A stretch of 13,923 nucleotides of DNA, taken from contig CAMFHW010000050.1 of assembly GCA_945952175.1 (NCBI GenBank), positions 1 through 13,923 on the forward strand. Direction: 5' to 3'. The notes under the pieces are model-generated. The model did no database searches, was not told the DNA's origin, and worked only from the letters and a program-made list of their open reading frames with translations. Positions 5,884-12,030 of this stretch are shown here, piece by piece (the first letter of the stretch is position 1; each line of letters starts with the position of its first letter). The position numbers and the translations under genes were made by a program. Origin of the DNA: an uncultured Phenylobacterium sp. GTDB taxonomy: Bacteria > Pseudomonadota > Alphaproteobacteria > Caulobacterales > Caulobacteraceae.

Positions 5884-6657
5884 ATGCGACCCAATCCACT
5901 GCGCGATATCTGGGCCGAGGGGCGGCCGGTGCTAAACGGCTGGTGCAGCGTCGGCTCGCCCTTCATCGCCGAGGCCTTCGCTAACTGCGGCTGGGATTCG
6001 GTGACGATCGACGTCCAGCACGGCCTGATCGGCTATGCCGAGATGCTGGCCATGTTGCAGGCGGTGAACGCCTCCGGGGTCGGGACCATCGTGCGCGTGC
6101 CCTGGAACGCGCCGTGGGAAGCCATGAAGGCCCTCGACGCCGGCGCCTCGGCCATCATCTGCCCGATGATCAACGACGCGGCCGAATGCCGGGCCTTCGT
6201 CGAGGCCTGCCGCTATCCGCCGGACGGCTATCGCAGCTTCGGCCCGACCCGCGCGGCCCTGGTGGGCGGCGCCGACTATGCGTCGGAGGCCAACCGCCAC
6301 GTGGTCACCCTGGCCATGATCGAGACCCGTGCGGGCCTCGACAATGTGGACGAGATCACCGCCACGCCGGGCCTGGACGGGATCTATATCGGCCCGTCGG
6401 ACCTGTCGCTCGCCCTCGGCGGCGCGCCGGACCAGGACAGCCAGGACCCGATGCGCCTGGCCGCCTTCGACCGCATCCTTGCGGCCTGCAAGGCGCACGG
6501 GCTGAAGACCGGCGTCCACACGACCAGCATCGCCTATTCGCAGGCGATGATCGAACGCGGCTTCGACCTGGTCACGGTCGGCGCCGACCTGGGCTACCTG
6601 ATGCGCGCCCGCCGCGAGGCCGCGGAGATGCGCGCCTGGCTGGAGAAGCGCGCCTAG
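5884..6657 (+). CDS. HpcH/HpaI family class II aldolase
   Basis: 257 aa, a full-length single-domain pyruvate-dependent class II aldolase of the HpaI/GarL/RhmA type. Active-site residues align with E. coli HpaI numbering within two positions: H46 (DVQHG, catalytic base), R71 (IVRVPW), E147 (MIETRAG) and D173 (IGPSDLSLALG), the last two being metal ligands. The family cleaves 4-hydroxy-2-oxo acids to pyruvate (or oxaloacetate) and an aldehyde. No hydroxyphenylacetate or sugar-acid pathway genes are nearby, so the substrate is open. The ATG at 5884 has a perfect AAGGAG five bases upstream and a promoter match at 5836-5861. The TTG at 5836 would lie inside that promoter. The TAG stop shares CTAG with the convergent aldo/keto reductase. 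Confidence 0.94.
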   Translation: MRPNPLRDIWAEGRPVLNGWCSVGSPFIAEAFANCGWDSVTIDVQHGLIGYAEMLAMLQAVNASGVGTIVRVPWNAPWEAMKALDAGASAIICPMINDAAECRAFVEACRYPPDGYRSFGPTRAALVGGADYASEANRHVVTLAMIETRAGLDNVDEITATPGLDGIYIGPSDLSLALGGAPDQDSQDPMRLAAFDRILAACKAHGLKTGVHTTSIAYSQAMIERGFDLVTVGADLGYLMRARREAAEMRAWLEKRA

Positions 6658-7706
6658 TCGGCCTTCGGCTTGAATGGCGCCGGGACCCGCCCGCCGCCCT
6701 GGCGGGCGAACATCCAGCCGGGATATTCCGCCGGCAGCTCGCTGACCTCGTCGAGCCGAGCCATCTCCTCGGGCGTCAGGGTCAGGTCGACCGCGGCCAG
6801 GTTGTCGTCGAGCTGCTCGACGGTCTTCGCGCCGATGATGACGCTCATCACGTGCGGCTTGGCGAGCAGCCAGGCCAGGGCCACGCGGGCCACGGAGGTC
6901 CCATGCGCCTCGCCGATCTCGCGCATCACCTCGACGCAGGCCCAGGCGCGGTCCTTCTCGACCGGCGGGAAGTCGAAGGTGGTGCGCCGCGCGCCCTCGG
7001 GATTGTTGGAGCCCGGCCCGAACTTTCCGGACAGGAGGCCACCCGCCAGCGGCGACCAGACCATCAAGCCCAGCTTCTCGGAGGTCAGCATCGGCACGAG
7101 CTCGCGCTCAAGATCGCGGCCGGCGATCGTGTAGTAGGCCTGCAAGGTCTCGAAGCGCGCATAGCCCTTGGCCTCGGAGAGCCCCAGCGCCTTGGCGATC
7201 TTCCACGCGGCCCAGTTCGACACGCCCACATAGCGGACCATCCCCTGGCTCACGAGGTCGTCCAGCGCCCGCAGGGTCTCGTCGATCGGCGTGACCGTGT
7301 CGTTGCCGTGGATCTGGTAGAGGTCGATGTGGTCGGTCTGCAGCCGCTCCAGGCTGGCCTTCACCGAATCCATGATGTGGCCGCGCGAGGCGCCGCGGTC
7401 GTTCGGCCCCGGCCCCATCTGGCCGAACACCTTGGTGGCGATCACCACGTCCTTGCGGGCCAGGCCCAGGTTCTTGATCGACTGACCCAGCCGCTCCTCC
7501 GAGGCGCCGAACGAATAGACGTCGGCCGTGTCGAAGAAGTTGACCCCGGCGGCGATCGCCTTGCCCATGATGGCGTCGACCTCGTCCTGCGGCAGAGAGC
7601 CGATCGCCTTCCAGATGCCGGCGTCCTCGCCGCCGCCGAAGGTCATCGTGCCCAGGCAGATTTCGGACACGTAGAGGCCCGTGCGGCCAAGTTGGTTGTA
7701 CTTCAT
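6654..7706 (-). CDS. Aldo/keto reductase
   Basis: 350 aa, a complete AKR (alpha/beta)8 barrel. The catalytic tetrad is visible as D59 and Y64 (FFDTADVYSFG), K92 (IATKVFG) and H133 (YQIHGND). The NADPH-binding region is toward the C-terminus, including WSPLAGGLLSGKF and VIIGAKTVEQLDDNLAAVDL. N-terminal MKYNQLGRTGLYVSEICLGT is typical of the AKR group containing E. coli YajO and YhdN. It reduces aldehydes or ketones with NADPH; substrate unknown, cytoplasmic. The ATG at 7706 has GGAG eight bases upstream. The gene is divergent from the extended-SDR gene (117-bp gap) and convergent with the aldolase, sharing the CTAG at 6654-6657. A functional link to the aldolase is possible but only positional. 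Confidence 0.95.
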   Translation of the reverse strand: MKYNQLGRTGLYVSEICLGTMTFGGGEDAGIWKAIGSLPQDEVDAIMGKAIAAGVNFFDTADVYSFGASEERLGQSIKNLGLARKDVVIATKVFGQMGPGPNDRGASRGHIMDSVKASLERLQTDHIDLYQIHGNDTVTPIDETLRALDDLVSQGMVRYVGVSNWAAWKIAKALGLSEAKGYARFETLQAYYTIAGRDLERELVPMLTSEKLGLMVWSPLAGGLLSGKFGPGSNNPEGARRTTFDFPPVEKDRAWACVEVMREIGEAHGTSVARVALAWLLAKPHVMSVIIGAKTVEQLDDNLAAVDLTLTPEEMARLDEVSELPAEYPGWMFARQGGGRVPAPFKPKAD

Positions 7707-7785
7707 CGCGAAGGCTCCAGGCGTCTGATCTGAAAGGGGACACGGCCCGGCGCGACAGGCGCTTCCGGCGAGTGCTATGCATGAC

Positions 7786-7813
7786 CATATACGGCGTGAC
7801 CGGCGACCAACAA
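7786..7813 (-). promoter_or_regulatory. Possible promoter of the aldo/keto reductase gene
   Basis: On the minus strand TTGTTG (7813-7808) and TATATG (7791-7786) are separated by 16 bp, within the 117-bp divergent gap. The -10 matches TATAAT at four of six positions and is one of the few AT-rich patches here. The match is weak. Confidence 0.25.
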
Positions 7814-7823
7814 GCGCCGGAAC

Positions 7824-8876
7824 ATGAAACGGGCGGGGGTTGCGATGGGTCGGGTCTTGGTCACGGGCGGCTCCGGGTTCATCGGCAGCCACTGCATCCT
7901 TCAACTGCTGGCGGCGGACCATGAGGTCCGCACCACCGTGCGCAACCTGAAGCGCCGGGACGAGGTCCTGGCCATGCTGCGGCAGGGCGGCGCGGCCGAT
8001 CCGGGCGACCGCCTGACCTTCTTCGCCGCCGACCTCGAGAACGACGCCGGCTGGGCCGAGGCGGTGGCCGGCTGCGACCAGGTCCTCCATGTCGCCTCCC
8101 CCTTCCCGCCGGCGCTGCCGAAGCATGAGGACGAGCTGATCGTGCCGGCCCGCGAGGGCGCCCTGCGCGTGCTCCGCGCCGCCCGCGACGCCGGCGTGAA
8201 GCGGGTGGTCCTGACCTCGTCCTACGCGGCGATCGGCTACGGCCTGCCGGGCCGGACCGCACCCTATACCGAGGAAGACTGGACCAATCCCGACGGGCCG
8301 GACGTCCAGCCCTACGCCAAGTCCAAGACCCTGGCCGAACGCGCCGCCTGGGACTTCATCGCCCGCGAAGGCGGGGGACTCGAGCTGGCGGTGGTCAATC
8401 CGGTGGGGGTGTTCGGGCCGGTGCTGGGCCCTGACTATTCGACCTCGATCCTGCTGGTCCAGCGGCTGATGGACGGCGCCATTCCGGGCTGTCCGCGCCT
8501 GTGGTTCGGCGCAGTCGACGTGCGCGACGTCGCCGACCTGCACATCCGCGCCATGACCGACCCGGCCGCCAGGGGCGAGCGCTTTCTGGCGGTCTCCGGC
8601 GACTTCATGACCATGCTGGAGATGGCCAAGGCCCTGAAGGCCGGCCTGGGCCCAGCCGCGGCCAAGGTCCCCACCCGCGAACTGCCGGACTTCATGGTCC
8701 GCCTGGTGGCCCTGTTCGACCCGGCGGCCAAGCAGCTCCTGCCCGAGCTCGGCAAGCGCAAGAACGGCAGCAACGCCAAGGCGCGGCGTCTGCTGGGCTG
8801 GTCGCCGCTATCTCGGGAAGAGTCCCTGGTCGCGACCGCTCGCAGCATGATGGAACTGGGCCTGCTGAAGACCTAA
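7824..8876 (+). CDS. Extended SDR / NAD-dependent epimerase-type reductase
   Basis: 350 aa. An N-terminal Rossmann fold with VLVTGGSGFIGSH (11-23) is characteristic of extended short-chain dehydrogenases. The catalytic residues are S132/S133 (LTSSYAA), Y164 and K168 (QPYAKSK). The pattern DQVLHVASPFP (85-95) and TVRNLKRRDEV (38-48) points to the dihydroflavonol-4-reductase/cinnamoyl-CoA reductase/aldehyde reductase branch rather than to sugar epimerases, so an NADPH-dependent carbonyl reduction is expected. The start could be the ATG at 7824 (CGGA four bases upstream) or the ATG at 7845, which gives the more usual MGRVLVTGG N-terminus. It heads a three-gene set: the dioxygenase starts 12 bp after its TAA, and the ModE-like gene overlaps the dioxygenase. 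Confidence 0.92.
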   Translation: MKRAGVAMGRVLVTGGSGFIGSHCILQLLAADHEVRTTVRNLKRRDEVLAMLRQGGAADPGDRLTFFAADLENDAGWAEAVAGCDQVLHVASPFPPALPKHEDELIVPAREGALRVLRAARDAGVKRVVLTSSYAAIGYGLPGRTAPYTEEDWTNPDGPDVQPYAKSKTLAERAAWDFIAREGGGLELAVVNPVGVFGPVLGPDYSTSILLVQRLMDGAIPGCPRLWFGAVDVRDVADLHIRAMTDPAARGERFLAVSGDFMTMLEMAKALKAGLGPAAAKVPTRELPDFMVRLVALFDPAAKQLLPELGKRKNGSNAKARRLLGWSPLSREESLVATARSMMELGLLKT

Positions 8877-8888
8877 GTCTCAAGCGCC

Positions 8889-9611
8889 ATGACCTCCGAG
8901 CCTTCCGACATCCAGACCCTGGTCCGCCGCGACGGATTCGACTTCATCCCCGCCCGGCAGCTCGCAGACCTGCTCGGTCCCGCGGCGCTGGCCGCCTGGC
9001 CGGGCTTCGCCGCGACCTGGGATCATCTGGGCGAGGACCGCTTCATGGCCGACGGCGGGCGCTATCGCCGCCGCCGCCACGCGGCCCTGGCTGTCGACGG
9101 CGACAGCATCTCCCGAAAGCCGCACCAGCCGCACTATCAGAGCCGCGACTACAATCCTCTGAACGGCGGCGTGCAGCGCTGGTTCGACCCGGTGCTGGAC
9201 GCCACCCTGGCCAATCCGGCGATGCAGGCGATCCTCTCGGCGTGCGGCCGCATGGTCGCCGACCAGGCCGGCGTGCGGCCCTGGCACGTGGAGCTGCACC
9301 AGTTCCGCATCGAGCCCGAACCCGGCCAGGCGGCCAGCCCGACGCCCGAGGGCCTGCATCGCGACGGCGTCGACTGGGTGTTCGTCATGCTGGTGCGCCG
9401 CGAGAACGTCGCCGAGGGTGTGACCCGGATCGCCGGCGCTGGCGGCCCGGACCTCGACCGCTTCGTGCTGGCCGAGCCGATGGACGCGGTCTTTCTCGAC
9501 GACCACCGGGTGCGCCACGGCGTGACCCCCATCCAGGCGGTCGACCCGGCTCGTCCCGCCTATCGCGACGCCCTGGTCGTCACCTTCGCCGCCGAGACGC
9601 CCTCGGCATGA
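8889..9611 (+). CDS. 2-oxoglutarate/Fe(II) dioxygenase, IDO-like
   Basis: 240 aa. It matches the 2OG-Fe_Oxy_2 family, whose known members include the free L-isoleucine 4-hydroxylase of Bacillus thuringiensis. The iron facial triad reads H157-x-D159 in EGLHRDGVDWVF and a distal histidine H210 in DDHRVRHGVTPI; R226 in YRDALVVTF is a candidate 2-oxoglutarate carboxylate anchor. Length and motif spacing match the isoleucine hydroxylase closely (as I recall it, H159/D161/H212). HYQSRDYNPLNGGVQRWF (82-99) is another family-typical block. The expected reaction is hydroxylation of a small free substrate, possibly an aliphatic amino acid, with CO2 and succinate released. The ribosome site is weak (AAG before the ATG at 8889), consistent with coupling to the upstream reductase. 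The TGA overlaps the next gene's ATG (ATGA). Confidence 0.88.
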   Translation: MTSEPSDIQTLVRRDGFDFIPARQLADLLGPAALAAWPGFAATWDHLGEDRFMADGGRYRRRRHAALAVDGDSISRKPHQPHYQSRDYNPLNGGVQRWFDPVLDATLANPAMQAILSACGRMVADQAGVRPWHVELHQFRIEPEPGQAASPTPEGLHRDGVDWVFVMLVRRENVAEGVTRIAGAGGPDLDRFVLAEPMDAVFLDDHRVRHGVTPIQAVDPARPAYRDALVVTFAAETPSA

Positions 9612-9973
9612 GCCCCGGCCCGCTCAAGCTGAAGGTGCAGCTGCTCTGCGGCGACACCCCGGCCATCGGGCCCGGCAAGGCCGACCTGCTGGAGGCGATC
9701 GACGCCCAGGGCTCGATCTCCGCCGCCGGGCGTGCGCTCGGCATGAGCTACCGCCGCGCCTGGCTCTTAGTCGACGAGATGAACCGCTGCTGGATCGAGC
9801 GTCTGGTCGAGACCCGCTCCGGCGGCGGCGAGGCCAGCGGCGCGCGCCTGACCGAGGCAGGCTGCAAGGTGCTGGCGGCCTATCGCCAACTCCAGGCCCA
9901 TCTGGGCGAACAGGCCCGCGGCGAGCCGCTCGCCACCCTGACAGGTATGATGCGTTCAGAGCCCGAAACCTAG
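9608..9973 (+). CDS. ModE-type winged-helix regulator lacking a molybdate domain
   Basis: 121 aa. The sequence IGPGKADLLEAIDAQGSISAAGRALGMSYRRAWLLVDEMN (20-59) is the ModE N-terminal winged helix-turn-helix (LysR-like helices), with wing and end GARLTEAGCKVLAAYRQLQ (78-96). In molybdate-responsive ModE this is followed by Mop/TOBE ligand domains; here the protein ends about 25 residues later with none, so molybdate sensing is unlikely through this chain. The ATG at 9608 overlaps the dioxygenase stop by four bases (ATGA), so translation should be coupled. That position suggests it regulates the reductase-dioxygenase operon, though this is inference. The TAG shares CTAG (9970-9973) with the convergent HNH-like gene. 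Confidence 0.9.
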   Translation: MSPGPLKLKVQLLCGDTPAIGPGKADLLEAIDAQGSISAAGRALGMSYRRAWLLVDEMNRCWIERLVETRSGGGEASGARLTEAGCKVLAAYRQLQAHLGEQARGEPLATLTGMMRSEPET

Positions 9974-10485
9974 GCGCTGAGCTTCCACTGCATGATGGCC
10001 GGGCGCGGGCGTCGCGCCTCGATGGCCCGCCGCGAGCGGGAACGCACCTCGGCCCATCGGCAATTGGCCGGCGTGAAGTCGCCGCGCTCGTCGAGCCGCT
10101 CCAGCACCGCGTCGGCCGGCCGCTCGCCCATGTCGGCCAGGAAAGCTTCGTAGTCGCGCGCCCAGGCCGGATGCACGGCCACGCCCAAGGCCCCGAAGTC
10201 GCGGAACCGCGGCGAGCCCGGATGGGTGCAGTAGGTGTTGATCTGCTGCCAGGCGCGATAGGTCGCCGGATGCCGCTTACGCGCCCGGTGCCCGTGGACG
10301 GTCAGCCGCGCGGCCGAGACCTCGCGATGCAGGCAGCCGCAGCTCGAGGTCTTGCCCGACCGCACCGAGACGCCGTTGGCGACGGTGGTCTCCCCGCAGT
10401 CGCAGGCGAACAGCCAGTGGGCCTTGCCGTGGCGCGTCTCATGGAAGGCGATCCCGACCAGCCGGCCGAACCGCTCGCCTGCCAT
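9970..10485 (-). CDS. Phage-type HNH/AP2-like DNA-binding protein
   Basis: 171 aa from the ATG at 10485. The layout is that of small proteins common in phages and mobile DNA: GERFGRL near the N-terminus, a zinc-ribbon-like CxC (C28, C30) and SSCGCL (C49, C51), then ATYRAWQQINTYC (74-86), FGALGVAVHPAW (97-108), DYEAFLADMG (111-120) and LERLDERGDFTPANCRWAE (128-146), which corresponds to the DRIDNDGNYEPGNCRWA block of HNH/AP2-type homing-nuclease relatives. The usual D of DRID is E129 here, so nuclease activity is doubtful. Alternative starts are a GTG at 10509 (GGAG nine bases upstream) and an ATG at 10563. The latter would run through the inverted repeat at 10540-10561, so I do not favour it. 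No other phage gene is nearby. Confidence 0.8.
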   Translation of the reverse strand: MAGERFGRLVGIAFHETRHGKAHWLFACDCGETTVANGVSVRSGKTSSCGCLHREVSAARLTVHGHRARKRHPATYRAWQQINTYCTHPGSPRFRDFGALGVAVHPAWARDYEAFLADMGERPADAVLERLDERGDFTPANCRWAEVRSRSRRAIEARRPRPAIMQWKLSA

Positions 10486-10539
10486 CTCGATCCGCTCGCG
10501 CCGCGCCACGCCGCCTGTCTCCGCCCGCCCGTCGATTCC

Positions 10540-10561
10540 GCTATATATCGTCGTATATAGC
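10540..10561. promoter_or_regulatory. AT-rich inverted repeat with outward -10-like arms
   Basis: GCTATATA (10540-10547) and its exact complement TATATAGC (10554-10561) flank TCGTCG. Each arm read 5'-3' on its own strand is GCTATATA, matching seven of eight positions of the Caulobacter -10 consensus GCTANAWC, so both divergent genes (HNH-like and SDR) could use it. No good -35 sits at the right distance, so an operator is equally likely. The run of A/T stands out sharply from its GC-rich surroundings. Confidence 0.5.
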
Positions 10562-10585
10562 ATAGGGTCGAAGACCGCCGATCGC

Positions 10586-10600
10586 TGTCAAGGCCTGACA
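10586..10600. promoter_or_regulatory. Second inverted repeat in the SDR upstream region
   Basis: TGTCA (10586-10590) and TGACA (10596-10600) flank AGGCC. The minus strand also contains TTGACA (10591-10586), a perfect -35 hexamer, but 21 bp from the nearest TATGCT, which is too far for a standard promoter. It lies 25 bp right of the AT-rich repeat and 63 bp before the SDR start. It is an operator candidate only. Confidence 0.3.
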
Positions 10601-10662
10601 TTCGGGCCGTGGCGCCCCATCTCCCGCCACGAAGGCGCATTCGGCCAACAAGGAACAGCGGC

Positions 10663-11514
10663 ATGGCAGGCAAGGTCTGGTTCATCACGGGCAGCTCCAA
10701 GGGCTTCGGGCGGATCTGGGCGGAGGCGGCGCTGGCGCGCGGCGACAAGGTCGTCGCCACCGCGCGCGACGTGAGCTCTGTCCACCCCCTGGTCGAGCAG
10801 TACGGCGACCAGGTCCTCGCCCTGCCCCTGAACGTCGACGACAAGGCCGCGGTCGACGCGGCGGTCGCCCAGGCCGTCGCCCGGTTCGGCCGCATCGACG
10901 TGGCGGTGAACAATGCCGGCTATGGCCTGTTCGGCGCGATCGAAGAGGTCAGCGAGGCCGAGGCCCGCGCCCAGATCGAGACCAACCTGTTCGGCGCCCT
11001 GTGGGTCACCCAGGCGGTGCTGCCGCACATGCGCGCCCAGCGGTCCGGCCACATCCTGCAGGTCTCGTCGATCGGCGGGGTCAACGCCTTCCCGACCGTC
11101 GGCCTCTACCATGCCTCCAAGTGGGGCCTGGAGGGCTTCAGCCAGGCCCTGGCGGCCGAGGTGGCGGAGTTCGGCATCAAGGTCACCCTGATCGAGCCGG
11201 GCGGCTACGCCACCGACTGGAGCGGCCCCTCGGCCAAGCGCGCCAGGGAGATGCCGGAATACGACGCCGTCCGCGCCGCCCGCCAGGCGGCCCGCGCCAG
11301 CTTCACGCCCGGCGATCCCGACGCCAGCGCCGCCGCCGTGCTCAAGGTCGTCGACGCCGAGGACCCGCCCCTGCGCATCTTCTTCGGCACGACCGGCCTG
11401 CCCATGACCAAGGCCGAATACGCGCGGCGCGTGGAGGCCTGGGAAGCCTGGAACGACGTTTCTGTCGAGGCCCAGGGCGACTGGGCCGCGAAGCAGGCGG
11501 CAAAGGCATCCTAG
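10663..11514 (+). CDS. Classical SDR family oxidoreductase
   Basis: 283 aa. The cofactor motif TGSSKGFG (9-16), NNAGYG (83-88), catalytic S136/S137 (QVSSIGG) and YHASK (Y149, K153) define a classical short-chain dehydrogenase. R36 after the second strand (VATARD) suggests NADP(H). The C-terminal part, EPGGYATDWSGPSAKRA and the segment after it, matches the group of about 280-residue SDRs often annotated simply as oxidoreductase/short-chain dehydrogenase; no substrate can be assigned. The ATG at 10663 has AAGGA eight bases upstream, which decides it over the in-frame start at 10609. It is divergent from the HNH-like gene, with two inverted repeats in the gap, and convergent with the secreted unknown at 11548 (33-bp gap). 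Confidence 0.94.
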   Translation: MAGKVWFITGSSKGFGRIWAEAALARGDKVVATARDVSSVHPLVEQYGDQVLALPLNVDDKAAVDAAVAQAVARFGRIDVAVNNAGYGLFGAIEEVSEAEARAQIETNLFGALWVTQAVLPHMRAQRSGHILQVSSIGGVNAFPTVGLYHASKWGLEGFSQALAAEVAEFGIKVTLIEPGGYATDWSGPSAKRAREMPEYDAVRAARQAARASFTPGDPDASAAAVLKVVDAEDPPLRIFFGTTGLPMTKAEYARRVEAWEAWNDVSVEAQGDWAAKQAAKAS

Positions 11515-11537
11515 GCCAACACAGGCTTGGGGTTCGG

Positions 11538-11559
11538 CCCTGGGCGCTCAGCGCCAGGG
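11538..11559. terminator. Bidirectional stem-loop between SDR and secreted protein
   Basis: CCCTG plus GCGCT pairs with AGCGC plus CAGGG, with one bulged G and a one-base turn, so in practice an imperfect 9-10 bp stem. It begins 24 bases after the SDR stop and contains the TGA (11550-11548) of the minus-strand gene. It is placed to end transcription from both sides. No T-tract follows. Confidence 0.4.
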
Positions 11560-12030
11560 TAGCGTCTTGCCTCGGCAGTGCTCTACCGCCTTGACGAGGG
11601 CCCCGGTCCAGTCGCCCAGAACCGAATCCTCGTAAGCCATAACGCGGTGTCGTTCTTCGCTCGCCGTGGTTGGGAACCCGGATGTGAATTCAAACGCGTA
11701 GTCGGCGCCATCGATCGTCGTGATCTGACTCTCGACACCGATCGCCGGCATGCCGGGCCAATCGCGGATGCGCGCGGCCAACTCCGGACATTTGCGCGAG
11801 CCTAGCCAGAAGGTGCGGCGGCCACTCAAGCTCGTCACACGCACGCGCCATGCCCCTTCGCCCGCGTTTGAGGCTTGGGCGAAGAAATCCAGCGTGGTGT
11901 CCGCGCCGAAGAGCAGCTCCGGGTGGATGCGGATCGTGCCGACAAGCAGGTCGCGGGCCGCCACTGGCGATGTGCAGGCCAAGGCGGCGACTAGGCCTGC
12001 GAACGCGATAAGCGGGCGTGCCCTCCTCAT
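11548..12030 (-). CDS. Secreted protein of unknown function
   Basis: 160 aa. A basic start (MRRARP) and hydrophobic helix (LIAFAGLVAALAC, 7-19) form a Sec signal peptide with likely cleavage after SPVAA at residue 25. C19 in ALAC is a poor lipobox, so lipoprotein status is uncertain. The mature part has two cysteines (C81 in RKCPEL, C152 in EHCRGK) that could form a periplasmic disulfide, beta-strand-like stretches and many aromatics (FWLG, YAFEF). I recognise no family. Its ATG overlaps the TGA of the transsulfuration lyase gene by four bases (ATGA, 12030-12027), so it is the third gene of that operon. Its codons look somewhat less GC-biased than its neighbours', which may mean a younger or transferred gene. 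Confidence 0.72.
   Translation of the reverse strand: MRRARPLIAFAGLVAALACTSPVAARDLLVGTIRIHPELLFGADTTLDFFAQASNAGEGAWRVRVTSLSGRRTFWLGSRKCPELAARIRDWPGMPAIGVESQITTIDGADYAFEFTSGFPTTASEERHRVMAYEDSVLGDWTGALVKAVEHCRGKTLPWR

Noticed and set aside
6114..7733. Long plus-strand open frame of 539 codons across the aldolase and aldo/keto reductase genes
   Set aside because: It is a GC-driven shadow: composition is A/R/G/D/P-rich with no family motifs, and the genes in the other frames have complete catalytic signatures.
8880..9518. Minus-strand open frame antisense to the dioxygenase
   Set aside because: The dioxygenase carries an intact iron-binding triad on the plus strand; the antisense frame has no motif.
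10486..10563. Longer start of the HNH-like gene at 10563
   Set aside because: It would place the AT-rich inverted repeat inside the coding region and has no ribosome site; starts at 10509 or 10485 fit better.
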